This document shows positions 34,261 through 42,727 of a DNA stretch of 64,000 bases, piece by piece. The notes beneath the pieces are model-generated. The model ran no database searches, was not told where the DNA came from, and saw only the letters and a list, made by a program, of their open reading frames with translations. The stretch is from assembly GCF_026626635.1 (NCBI RefSeq), contig NZ_JAPNKA010000001.1:12198501-12262500 (forward strand), read 5' to 3'. The translations under genes were made by a program, and so were the position numbers. The stretch comes from Archangium lansingense. Lineage in GTDB: Bacteria > Myxococcota > Myxococcia > Myxococcales > Myxococcaceae. Positions within the stretch are counted from its first letter, which is position 1. Every line of letters starts with the position of its first letter.

Positions 34261-34623
34261 ATGGACAAGAAACTGGCGAAGACGATTGGGGAGGCCGCCC
34301 GTACGGCCCGGCTGCGTGCGCAGCTCACCCAGGCGGATGTAGCGGAGATGGTCGACCTGGTGACCGAGGTGTACGGCCGTATCGAGCGCGGCGGCATGGT
34401 GCCGAGCGTTCCGACGCTGCTGCGGCTGTGCCGCGCGCTGAGAATATCCGCCGATGAGTTGTTGGGGCTGGCCGGGCCGGATGGTTCGCTGCGGCTCGCC
34501 GACCCACCGAGCGAGCAGGGCGAGAAGCCGGAAGTGAGGGCGGTGCTGCGCGTGCTGCGTCAGCTCGACTCCGGGCAGATCAAGCTGTTGGGCCGGCTGG
34601 CCGTGGCGCTCAAGAAGGAGTAA
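34261..34623 (+). CDS. XRE-family transcriptional regulator upstream of traAB
   Basis: ATG 34261 starts MDKKLAKTIGEAART. A Cro/C1-type helix-turn-helix fills the first 70 residues (AQLTQADVAEMVDLVTEVYG, then VPSVPTLLRLCRALRISADE). The C-terminal 50 residues are short and amphipathic, without a ligand domain. It lies 110 bp upstream of traA on the same strand and may regulate or be co-transcribed with it, which is inference from position. The 272-bp gap before it includes an AT-rich patch (near 34165-34200), unusual for this DNA, but I cannot pick a confident promoter. Confidence 0.82.
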   Translation: MDKKLAKTIGEAARTARLRAQLTQADVAEMVDLVTEVYGRIERGGMVPSVPTLLRLCRALRISADELLGLAGPDGSLRLADPPSEQGEKPEVRAVLRVLRQLDSGQIKLLGRLAVALKKE

Positions 34624-34733
34624 CGGTCGCTGGAGGCCAAGTCGGGAGCCGGGGTAGAATCGCGTCCCACCTTTCAACAGTTCCCCCGGCCGTAACTTGA
34701 CCGCATAAGTAGGTCGGGGGATCCTCCGGGCCC

Positions 34734-36764
34734 GTGTCCGTGCATCCCTTCCGAAGAATGGCCGCCCTGGCGGCGACGCTGTTGGTAGTGCTGGCCGGAG
34801 CGGCCCACGCCGAGCAGCTCCCCACGGTGGTCGTCACCGGAGATCCCGTAGCAGCGTCGCCCGCACAACCCGGTTCCGGGTTGTGCGTGGCAACGAGGGT
34901 CTCGACGGCTCCAGACATCGACTTCCCGCTGAGCAACTCCGGCTTTGCTGGAGGCGTGAACTCGTTCCTGGATAGCCAACCCGGCGCGGGCAATCCCAAC
35001 GCCCCTGTCACGTCGGTGCTCCAGACGTTGTTCGATCTCTCGAACAACAACACCTCCGGGTTGAGGCTGAGTTACGGCGACTACGAGAACGTGGTGACGG
35101 GATGCCCGAGCGGCGGCTGCCACTTCTTCGGTGTGGACCCCGCCGCCGCCTTCGGCAGTCGGCTCCGCGGCTATCTGAACATCACCGCGGACATGGTGGG
35201 CCTGCCCATCCACTTCGGGTTCTACTCCGACGACGCCGTGGCGTTCGCCGTCTACGACAAGAGCAACAACCGCTACCCGGTCATCAACCGGCCGCCTCGG
35301 ACCGGGTTCCCGACCTATCGCACGACCAATAGCGTCACCTTCATGAAGCCGGGTCTGTATCCCGTCGAGGTGGTCTACGCCGAGTTCGGAGAGCACGCGG
35401 CGTTGGAGTTGGCGCTCCTGGTCGGTACGTTCAGCGACTTCGAGCGGCCGGCGAATGAGGCCCCAGTCATCAAGCTGCTGGACGCGGGGTTCACCCTGGC
35501 CAGACCCTCCGCCTTCTACCAGACGGAGAGCGGGCGTCCGTCGTTCCCGGACCCTGCACAATGCGAGCAGTGCAATCGCCAGTACGCGAACACCGCTGGC
35601 AACAATGGATGCGACCCGGGCTACTACTGCAACGGCGCGGCGCTGTGCGCGCCCTGTGACTCCTCCGTCTTCTGCGGCCCCAGCTGCTCTCCGTGCGGTG
35701 CGTCCACTCCGCTGTGTCTCAACCGCAACGGCACGTTCACCTGCGTCCAGTGCTCGGACGACTCGCAGTGTCCCAACGGCCGCTGCGACACGGCCACCAA
35801 CGAGTGCCGCGGCTGCAAGACCGACGCGCACTGCCCCAAGGGCGAGTTCTGCGGCGCCGACAACGAGTGCCATGAGTGCGTCACGGACGACCAATGCCCG
35901 CGCGGACAGACCTGCGCCGACAACACCTGCCAGGCCTGCTCCACCAACGACAGCTGCGCGGGCACTTCCTGCAACTGCTGCCCCGGCGGCCTCAAGTGCG
36001 CCTCTCCTTCCCCCGGCGCCTCTCCCAGCTGCGTGGAGTGCACCAGCGACACCGACTGCTCCGACGGCAAGAAGTGCGACATCGCCAACGGCCGCTGCGT
36101 GGAGCAGATCGCCGAGTGCAACACCTCGGAGCGCTGCGGCTCCCAGTGCGTCAAGTGCCCCTCGGACCGGCCCTACTGCATGGACGGCCAGGTGTGCGTC
36201 GAGTGCCGCTCGGACCTCGAGTGCGGTGACGGCAAGTTCTGCCTCAGCGGCGAGTGCGCCTCGTGCACCACGGACAAGCGCTGTGGTGAGCGCTGTGAGG
36301 CATGCCCCGGCGAGCAGCCCTTCTGCATCACGGACGGCACCACCCAGGGCAGCTCCTGCGTAGGCTGCCGCGACAACGCCGACTGCGGCCCCGGCGGCAC
36401 TTGCGACCCCAACACGCGTACCTGCTCCGCCTCCACCTGCGCGGTGAGCTGCGCCGAGGGCACGGTGTGCTACGGCGACACCTGCGTCGAGTGCTTCGCT
36501 GACGCCCACTGCCCCTGCGGCGGCACCTGCGACACCGCCCTCAACACCTGCACCACCTCGTGCGTGGACAGCAACGACTGCCTCGGCGTCCAGCACTGCT
36601 CAGCCACCACCCAGCAATGTGAGCGCGGCCGTCGCAAGCCCGGCACCGAGCCCCAGGGTGGCGCCTTCTGCTGCGGCACCACCGCGGACAGCACTCCCGG
36701 CGGCCTCGCCCTCCTGCTCCTCGTCGCTGCCTTCCTCGCCCTCCGCCCGCGAGGCGCCGCGTGA
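34734..36764 (+). CDS. traA: Outer-membrane-exchange receptor TraA (PA14, Cys-rich repeats, MYXO-CTERM-like tail)
   Basis: The 676-residue protein matches the TraA plan in order: signal peptide (cleavage after GAAHA, about residue 26), a PA14-like domain (about 60-240; IHFGFYSDDAVAFAVYD and FMKPGLYPVEVVYAEFG), a long Cys-rich region (about 278-640) of repeated C-x-x-D-x-x-C-P-x-G units, and a C-terminal sorting tail with FCCGTT, one helix (GLALLLLVAAFLALR) and a basic end. In M. xanthus TraA is the variable cell-surface receptor that makes two cells of the same kin group fuse and swap outer-membrane proteins and lipids. traB follows at once. The start (GTG 34734) is uncertain; GTG 34740 or ATG 34758 are alternatives. 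Confidence 0.9.
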   Translation: MSVHPFRRMAALAATLLVVLAGAAHAEQLPTVVVTGDPVAASPAQPGSGLCVATRVSTAPDIDFPLSNSGFAGGVNSFLDSQPGAGNPNAPVTSVLQTLFDLSNNNTSGLRLSYGDYENVVTGCPSGGCHFFGVDPAAAFGSRLRGYLNITADMVGLPIHFGFYSDDAVAFAVYDKSNNRYPVINRPPRTGFPTYRTTNSVTFMKPGLYPVEVVYAEFGEHAALELALLVGTFSDFERPANEAPVIKLLDAGFTLARPSAFYQTESGRPSFPDPAQCEQCNRQYANTAGNNGCDPGYYCNGAALCAPCDSSVFCGPSCSPCGASTPLCLNRNGTFTCVQCSDDSQCPNGRCDTATNECRGCKTDAHCPKGEFCGADNECHECVTDDQCPRGQTCADNTCQACSTNDSCAGTSCNCCPGGLKCASPSPGASPSCVECTSDTDCSDGKKCDIANGRCVEQIAECNTSERCGSQCVKCPSDRPYCMDGQVCVECRSDLECGDGKFCLSGECASCTTDKRCGERCEACPGEQPFCITDGTTQGSSCVGCRDNADCGPGGTCDPNTRTCSASTCAVSCAEGTVCYGDTCVECFADAHCPCGGTCDTALNTCTTSCVDSNDCLGVQHCSATTQQCERGRRKPGTEPQGGAFCCGTTADSTPGGLALLLLVAAFLALRPRGAA

Positions 36765-38413
36765 TGCGCTCTGCCTGCATCGCCCTCGGACTCGCGCTGG
36801 GGCTCGCCACCTCCGGCTCCGCCTCCGCCCAGGACGCACGCTTCGACGTGCAGGCCTTCCGTCCACTCGGGGCCGCCCAGGACCTGGTCGTCGTCGGCCA
36901 GTCCCGCCCCATCTCGCACCTCTCCGTCTCCGGCGGCGCCTTCCTCAACTTCGCGTTGGATCCCCTGATGCTCGTCGCTGCGGGCACCAACTCCAAGGCC
37001 CTCAGCGTGGTGGGCAATCGCCTCCAGCTCGACGTCATGGCCTCCGTGGGGCTGCTCGACTGGTTCGAGCTCGGCGTGGACATGCCCCTGGTGCTCGCCC
37101 AGGCCGGAGACAACCTGGAGGCCATCGGTACCGAGGGCTTCGTCCAATCCTTCACCCCCGGAGACCTGCGCCTCACCGGCAAGGTGGCCATCCCTGGCCT
37201 GCGCCGCACTCCCGAGGGCTCGGGGCTCGGTGGCGCGCTCACCTTCGGCATGGGTCTGCCCACCGGTCTCCAGGAGGCCTTCGCCAGCGACGGCGAGACC
37301 ACCTGGACGCCCGGCCTGTTGCTCGACTACCGCTTCGAGTCGGGCATCCTGCTGGCCCTCAACGCCGGCTTGTGGCTGCGCCCGGAGCGCGAGTTCGCCG
37401 GCGTGCAGTGGGGCAACTCCGCCACTTTCGGGCTCGGTGCCGAGGTCCCCATCATCCGCGGCTGGGGTGTCACCGCCGTGGGCATGCTCTCCGGCAGCAC
37501 CCCCCTGGACAAGCGCCCGGAGGATCTGCTGCAGATTCCCGCCGAGTTGCTCGTCGGCCTGCGCTGGTACAGCGGTCTCGGGCTCACCTTCACCGTCGGA
37601 GGTGGCGGCGGCTGCGGCTGCTCGCTGACGGCGCCCACCATGCGCCTCTTCACCTCCATCATCTGGGTGCCCTCCATCACCAAGGAGTACGAGGCCATCG
37701 CGCGCTTCAAGGAGCCCCCGGAGCCACCTCCTCCGCCCCCGCCGCCTGTGGACCCGGACGGAGACTCCGTCATTGGTGAGGGGGACCGCTGCCCGACTGC
37801 CGCGGGCCCCGTGGAGAACGGTGGCTGCCCCGACACGGACGAGGATCGCGATGCCGTGGTGGACCGGCTCGACCGCTGCCCCGCCAGCCCGGCCGGCCCG
37901 CGCGGCCGCGAGGGCTGCCCGCTCGCGCGCATCGAGGGCAACAAGATCATCATCCTCGACCAGGTGCACTTCGCCACGGACCAGGACGTCATCCTCCCCG
38001 AGTCCTTCCCCATCCTCGAGGAGGTGGCCGACGAGCTGCTCAAGCACCTGGAAATCCAGCGCGTGCTCGTCGAGGCCCACACGGACGCGCGTGCCAACGA
38101 CGCGTACAACTACGACCTGTCGCGCCGCCGCGCCGCCAGCGTGATGAACTTCCTCCTCGACAGCGGCATCGCCGTGGAGCGCCTGTGCTCGGCGGGCCTC
38201 GGCCGCAGCCGCCCGCTGGCCGCCAACGACTCCGAGTCGAACATGGCGCTCAACCGCCGGGTCGAGTTCACCATCCTGCCGCCCTCCGCGGGTGCGCTGA
38301 CGTCTCCCTGCCCGACGGATCCCGCCGCGGAGCAGGCGTTGCCCCCGGTCAAGTCGACCAAGGGCCGCAAGCAGGCTCCGGAGTACAACAAGTCCGCTGC
38401 GGAGACTCGCTGA
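36764..38413 (+). CDS. traB: TraB, OmpA-domain partner of TraA
   Basis: ATG 36764 overlaps the traA stop as TGATG; GTG 36761 is possible. The 549-residue protein has a signal peptide (ending GSASA), an N-terminal beta-barrel-like half (about 25-310), a Pro-rich linker, two thrombospondin-type-3-like calcium repeats (DPDGDSVIGEGDRCP, DTDEDRDAVVDRLDRCP) and a C-terminal OmpA/MotB domain that binds peptidoglycan (about 400-510; VEAHTDAR, LSRRRAASV, NRRVEF). In M. xanthus TraB is needed with TraA for outer-membrane exchange, and anchors or stabilises TraA at the cell surface. A strong terminator follows. Confidence 0.9.
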   Translation: MRSACIALGLALGLATSGSASAQDARFDVQAFRPLGAAQDLVVVGQSRPISHLSVSGGAFLNFALDPLMLVAAGTNSKALSVVGNRLQLDVMASVGLLDWFELGVDMPLVLAQAGDNLEAIGTEGFVQSFTPGDLRLTGKVAIPGLRRTPEGSGLGGALTFGMGLPTGLQEAFASDGETTWTPGLLLDYRFESGILLALNAGLWLRPEREFAGVQWGNSATFGLGAEVPIIRGWGVTAVGMLSGSTPLDKRPEDLLQIPAELLVGLRWYSGLGLTFTVGGGGGCGCSLTAPTMRLFTSIIWVPSITKEYEAIARFKEPPEPPPPPPPPVDPDGDSVIGEGDRCPTAAGPVENGGCPDTDEDRDAVVDRLDRCPASPAGPRGREGCPLARIEGNKIIILDQVHFATDQDVILPESFPILEEVADELLKHLEIQRVLVEAHTDARANDAYNYDLSRRRAASVMNFLLDSGIAVERLCSAGLGRSRPLAANDSESNMALNRRVEFTILPPSAGALTSPCPTDPAAEQALPPVKSTKGRKQAPEYNKSAAETR

Positions 38414-38444
38414 AGACCCCACGGCGGCAGTAGGCAGTGACGCG

Positions 38445-38476
38445 CGGGGCGCCCTTACCGGCGCCCCGTTTCATTT
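38445..38476 (+). terminator. Rho-independent terminator of traAB
   Basis: A perfect 9-bp GC stem (CGGGGCGCC 38445-38453 with GGCGCCCCG 38460-38468, six-base loop) 32 bp after the traB stop is followed by TTTCATTT. It ends the traAB transcript before the convergent lipoprotein gene. Confidence 0.75.
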
Positions 38477-38511
38477 CCACACGTGTCGAAGTGGATGGGA
38501 CCGCGGGGGGC

Positions 38512-39357
38512 TCAGCGCCTGGCCGTGACCTCGAAGACGACCTCGGCGGCCGCCTTGCGCCTGCCAGCGGTGGCCGTCACCACGGTGCGCCCCGGCCCCA
38601 CCGCCGTCACCTGCCCGGTGGGGGACACCGTCGCCACCGACCAGTCCGAGCTGAACCAGGTGACAGGCACATCATTGAGGAGCACGCCCCGGTTGTTGAA
38701 CGTCTTGGCGCGCAGCTGCAGCTTCTGGCCGATCTTCACGAAGACGAGGTGCGTAGGCTCCACCTCCACGCGCGCGAAGTCCGAGCGCACCACCTGCACC
38801 TGCAGGTTGCGGCTCAGCGGAGGCACCGTGGCGGTGACGGTGGCCTTTCCGGGCGCCACGCCAATCAGCCTCCCATTCTCCACACGCGCCACGGACGGGT
38901 CGCTGGTGGTCCACTGGGGCGGCACGTCCACCAGCGGCTTGCCCAGCTCGTTCTTCACCACGGCGGAGATGGCGATGGAGTTGCCCGCCAGCAGGAAGTC
39001 CGCTCCATCCACCCGGATGTCCACCACGCTGGGGATGGAGACCTGTACCTCCACCGAGGCCCGCGCCTTGCCAGCCGCCGCGGAAATCTTCGCCTTGCCG
39101 GACTTGCGCGCCACCACCACCCCGTTCTCCACCGTGGCCACCTCCGGCGCCGAGCTCACCCACCGCAGCTTGGGGTTCTCCACCGGCTGGCCATTTCCAT
39201 CCAGCGCGACGGCCTGCAGCACCATGGACTCTCCATGAGCATGCAGGGGCCGGTTCTCCGGCATGGCGAGGGTGAGCGTCTCCGGCGCGGACCGGCAGGC
39301 GCCAAGGACGAGGACGGACAACAAGAGCAGCGAGCGGACGGACGTCAGGATCTTCAA
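38512..39357 (-). CDS. Lipoprotein with three BIG2-type Ig-like domains
   Basis: No ATG or GTG precedes the signal peptide in frame, so TTG 39357 is proposed as start, giving a 281-residue lipoprotein (KILTSVRSLLLLSVLVLGAC). Three bacterial Ig-like (BIG2) repeats follow. Each has a strand ending in WVSSAPEVATVENGVV, WTTSDPSVARVENGRL or WFSSDWSVATVSPTGQV, then a Gly-x-x-x-V/I-TATA-type strand. BIG2 domains usually make surface or adhesin-type rods. It converges with traAB and is not part of that operon. Confidence 0.75.
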   Translation of the reverse strand: MKILTSVRSLLLLSVLVLGACRSAPETLTLAMPENRPLHAHGESMVLQAVALDGNGQPVENPKLRWVSSAPEVATVENGVVVARKSGKAKISAAAGKARASVEVQVSIPSVVDIRVDGADFLLAGNSIAISAVVKNELGKPLVDVPPQWTTSDPSVARVENGRLIGVAPGKATVTATVPPLSRNLQVQVVRSDFARVEVEPTHLVFVKIGQKLQLRAKTFNNRGVLLNDVPVTWFSSDWSVATVSPTGQVTAVGPGRTVVTATAGRRKAAAEVVFEVTARR

Positions 39358-39568
39358 GGCGGTAGGGGGGCTTGCGGGCGTACGAGCGTGCCTCTCGAAC
39401 AAAGGCGCGTGTGACTGTATTTCGATACGGCCAGGGCGCAATGATTCGCAAGCCCCCCGTTCGCCCGACTGCCTGCTTCCGCCGGGTACCCGACGCTGGA
39501 ATGGACCTCGGAAGGATGAGGTTCGCTCGAATGGGACTCTCCGCTCGGGGAGCCAGGGGGAACCGGCT

Positions 39569-40336
39569 GTGATCCACAACTTCTTTGCGCTGCTGTCCAT
39601 CCTTCCGGCACGCCCTCGCCGGGCCGCCGTGCGCAAGCTGATGGACACCGTCTGGCACCTGCGCACCACCGAGGAGGCCATCGGGCGGGAGAACCTCCCC
39701 TCCGAGCCCTGCCTCTTCATCTGCAACCACCTGTCCAACGCGGATGGCTTCACGCTGGACCGCGCCCTGCGGCCCCTGAAGGTGTACTTCCTGGCCGGCA
39801 TCAAGCTGCAGAGCACCGTGATGACCCGGCTCGGCACCGAGGCGGTGGACACCATCTTCATCCGCCCCAACTCGTCGGACATCGAGCCCATCAAGCGCGC
39901 CGTGGAGACGCTCAAGGCGGGCCACTCGGTCCTCATCTTCCCCGAAGGCGGCCGCAGCCGGACGGGGGCCCTCACCCAGGCCAAGAAGGGCGCCTCCCTC
40001 ATCGCCCGCCGGGCCGGTGTCCCCATCGTCCCCGTTGCCCTCACCGGGACGGAAAAGTTCATGCCCATCGATGACCGGGACATGGGGCGGGAACAGGTGC
40101 GCCGCTCCCACCTCACCGTGCGTTTCGGCAAGCCGTTCCACCTGGACGAGCTCGAGGCCGAGACCGCCGAGTCCGAGGACCCGCGCCAGGCCCTCACCGA
40201 CGCGATGATGCGGCGGGTGGCGGAGCTGATGCCCCCGGAGTACCGCGGCGTCTACGCCCCCCCTGCTCCCAAAGCCAACGATGCGGCCCCGGCGCCGCAC
40301 CTGGCACCCCACACCCCTTCCCAACCCAGCCGCTGA
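39569..40336 (+). CDS. PlsC-type 1-acyl-glycerol-3-phosphate acyltransferase
   Basis: GTG 39569, preceded by AGGGGG at eight bases, gives a 255-residue protein. It has the acyltransferase motif I NHLSNAD (H-x4-D), motif III as FPEGGRSRTG, and motif IV IVPVALTG. These are the residues that bind glycerol phosphate and acyl donor. It would transfer an acyl group to lyso-phosphatidic acid or a related lipid at the inner membrane. The C-terminal tail is Pro/Ala-rich and likely disordered. The gene lies between the BIG2 lipoprotein and a convergent lipase-maturation-factor gene, and has no obvious lipid operon around it. Confidence 0.85.
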   Translation: MIHNFFALLSILPARPRRAAVRKLMDTVWHLRTTEEAIGRENLPSEPCLFICNHLSNADGFTLDRALRPLKVYFLAGIKLQSTVMTRLGTEAVDTIFIRPNSSDIEPIKRAVETLKAGHSVLIFPEGGRSRTGALTQAKKGASLIARRAGVPIVPVALTGTEKFMPIDDRDMGREQVRRSHLTVRFGKPFHLDELEAETAESEDPRQALTDAMMRRVAELMPPEYRGVYAPPAPKANDAAPAPHLAPHTPSQPSR

Positions 40337-40340
40337 GCCC

Positions 40341-41924
40341 TCACTCCCCGGCGTACCACTGCAGCCGGCTCCCCGTCCCTCCCGGGGCGAGACTCAGGGG
40401 GGGCAGGTACAGCCCCACCCGCTCGCGGTTCCACCACGCCCCCGTGCGCCGGTGTGTCTCCAAGTCCGCCATCCGGTAGTCATAGAACGTGGCGCGGATG
40501 TAGCGCGGCGGGCGCTCGGGGAACGGATTGATGGCGAGCAGCTTCAGCACGTCCGGAGCGCCCTCGAGCAGGCGCAGCAGGAAGGCGAGCAACCAGACAG
40601 GTGGCGAGCCCAGCGCCGCGAACCACATCTGCCAGTCCAGCCGGGGCTGATGCGGGGCCACCTGCCTCGGAGCCCTCTCTGGGTCGCTCACCTTGTAGCG
40701 GAAGGTGTACTCGAGCCATGTCTCGCCGTCGTCGGAGCCCTCGATGGCAATCTCCGGCCGGCGCACCGTCATCACCGCGAAGAGGCCATAGGGATTCACC
40801 GCCCGCAGCGGACGGGCCCGCATCTCCAACCACTCCAGCCATCGCGGCGAGCTGCGCGGACGGTTGAAGCGGGCCAGGACTTCATTCGCGCCCAGGACGA
40901 GGAAGGGCGCAGCGGGGAGCCAGGCGCCCAGGGTGCGCCACCAGGGCCGAGGCCTCGCGGGAGGCGGGGCCGGCAGGAGGCGCCGCAGGGACGCGTCATC
41001 CAGCAGCCACAGGCCGAGCGCCAGCGACTGCACGTTGAAGAAGCCGTAGTTGCCGGTGGCGATGAGGATGCCCTGAAACCCGGAGAAGAGCCAGAAGCCC
41101 AGGAGCCGCAACCGCCTCGGAGCCAGGGCGAGGAATGGGCCCACCGTCTCCAACGCGAGCACCGCCGCCGTGGAGAGCTTCTGCACCTTCTGGGGCAGAT
41201 GGTGCGCGTACCACCCGCCGCGATTGGGGAGGGGCTCCGTCTCATAGTAGTAGTCGCACGCGGTGAGCTTGCGCCACGTCTCGTCGCCGGACTTCAGCTT
41301 GGATACTCCCGAGCCGAAATAGAGTCGGAAGACGAGCGCCCGCCACAGCACCACCTGCGCTGCGGAGGGCTCGTAGCGTCCTGGTCCCGGCCGCAGTCCC
41401 GTCGGCGCCGTGAGGATGCCGAGCAACCCCATCTCCAGCAGCAGCGCATCCCACTGGAAGGAGAGGAACTCCCGCCCCACCGAGACATAGGAGAGGTAGA
41501 GGGCCCATAGCCCCGTCAGCGCGGCCTGAGGCGCAAGGCCCGCCATCACCGCCAGCGACAGCACCTGGCCAGCGCGAAGGCCGCGCACCAGGGTCTTGTC
41601 GGACGCGTCCAACCAAAGCAGCGTGGGATACCAGAGGTACCGCTCGTGCCCCATCGCCGTCATTCGCGGCGAGGACAGCAGGTCGCGGACAGGCAGGATG
41701 CCGCGCGAGCCGTAGAGGCCCTTCACCTGCCGCCTCAGCGAGGTGAAGGCGATGAGGTAGATGCCGCCCAGGGCCTGGAGGAACACCTGACGGACGAGCC
41801 GGTGGTGTGGGGGTGCCACCGAGCGCTCGACGAGCCAGCCAAGGAGACGGCCCTCCCGTCTCCTCGTACGCCTGCGCGGCCGCCGAGCGGGCAAGTCCTG
41901 AAGCATTCGGAAGACAGCACGCAT
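40341..41924 (-). CDS. Lipase-maturation-factor-family membrane protein
   Basis: ATG 41924 is supported by AGGAGGGG upstream. The 527-residue protein has about ten membrane helices and the LMF signature DYYYETEPLPNRGGWYAHHL, plus FQWDALLLEMG and YGLFAVMTVRRPEI with a later EYTFRYK. In animals LMF1/2 are ER membrane chaperones for lipase maturation; the bacterial members are uncharacterised. There is no lipase gene next door. It is divergent from the MBL-like gene across 134 bp. The family call is fairly firm, the function is not. Confidence 0.8.
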   Translation of the reverse strand: MRAVFRMLQDLPARRPRRRTRRREGRLLGWLVERSVAPPHHRLVRQVFLQALGGIYLIAFTSLRRQVKGLYGSRGILPVRDLLSSPRMTAMGHERYLWYPTLLWLDASDKTLVRGLRAGQVLSLAVMAGLAPQAALTGLWALYLSYVSVGREFLSFQWDALLLEMGLLGILTAPTGLRPGPGRYEPSAAQVVLWRALVFRLYFGSGVSKLKSGDETWRKLTACDYYYETEPLPNRGGWYAHHLPQKVQKLSTAAVLALETVGPFLALAPRRLRLLGFWLFSGFQGILIATGNYGFFNVQSLALGLWLLDDASLRRLLPAPPPARPRPWWRTLGAWLPAAPFLVLGANEVLARFNRPRSSPRWLEWLEMRARPLRAVNPYGLFAVMTVRRPEIAIEGSDDGETWLEYTFRYKVSDPERAPRQVAPHQPRLDWQMWFAALGSPPVWLLAFLLRLLEGAPDVLKLLAINPFPERPPRYIRATFYDYRMADLETHRRTGAWWNRERVGLYLPPLSLAPGGTGSRLQWYAGE

Positions 41925-42058
41925 GGGGCTCCCCTCCTGCTTCTTCCAAAGCTGGGAGCACCCGCCACCAATGCCCAGGGAGGTCAACCCCTCGCCCCGG
42001 AAGGGCCCGAGCGACCAGGCCTCCACGCCCCATGCACACGGGTGCCTAGCTTTGCCGC

Positions 42059-42712
42059 ATGAGCGAGCCCAAGGAACGAGCCCACCGGACCGTGCAGGTG
42101 ATTCCCAGCGTCCACCGCTGGAGCGTCCGTGATGACCGCATCGGCGGCGCGGAGAGCGAGGCCTATGCCGTGGTGTCCGAGGACGGCGCGGTCACCCTCA
42201 TCGACCCGCTGCCCATCGACGACAAGGCGCTGCGCAAACTCGGCCGGGTGGAGGCCATCGTGCTCACCGCCGGCAACCACCAGCGCGCGGCCTGGCACTT
42301 CCGCAAGCTCTTCGGCGCCCCCGTGTGGGCCCCCCAGGACGCCTACGGCCTGGAAGACACGCCGGATGCCACCTATGGCCCCGGTGACAACCTCCCCGGC
42401 GGCCTCATGGCCTACCACACCCCCGGCCCCGTCGAGTCCATGTATGCCCTGTGGATGGAGCGGCCCCGGAGCGTCATCTTCCTCTCGGACCTCCTCACCC
42501 ACTACGGCCAGGGGACGCCACGCTTCGTGGACAATCAGTACCAGGACGAGCCCGGCCGCACCCGGATGAGCGTCCAGCGCATCCTCGACCACCTGCCCGT
42601 CGAGGTGCTCTGCTTCGCGCACGGCCGCCCTATCCTCCAGGACGGCGCGTCCGCGCTCCGACGCGCCTTGGACGAAGACACCGAAGCCCCCGCCCCGTCC
42701 GAGCCCCGCTGA
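42059..42712 (+). CDS. MBL-fold hydrolase-like protein lacking the canonical zinc motif
   Basis: The 217-residue protein follows the MBL fold order (YAVVSEDGAVTLIDPLP, then EAIVLTAGNHQRAAWHFRK), but the HxHxDH motif is replaced by GNHQRAAW. Later ligands are also changed: YHTPGP keeps a His, FLSDLLTHYG keeps an Asp, and FAHGRPI keeps the last His. It probably binds at most one metal or uses another chemistry. Related proteins with GNHQR occur in other bacteria, so this is a lineage trait and not decay. Substrate unknown. Confidence 0.72.
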   Translation: MSEPKERAHRTVQVIPSVHRWSVRDDRIGGAESEAYAVVSEDGAVTLIDPLPIDDKALRKLGRVEAIVLTAGNHQRAAWHFRKLFGAPVWAPQDAYGLEDTPDATYGPGDNLPGGLMAYHTPGPVESMYALWMERPRSVIFLSDLLTHYGQGTPRFVDNQYQDEPGRTRMSVQRILDHLPVEVLCFAHGRPILQDGASALRRALDEDTEAPAPSEPR

Positions 42713-42727
42713 GCCCGGCCCCCGTCT

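Noticed and set aside
34674..36596. Ala/Gly/Val-rich open frame (640 codons) opposite traA
   Set aside because: It is antisense to the PA14 and Cys-rich coding sequence and has no domain; the periodic codons of the Cys-rich repeats create it.
36470..38422. 650-codon open frame opposite traB
   Set aside because: It is antisense to the barrel and OmpA domains and has no family signature.
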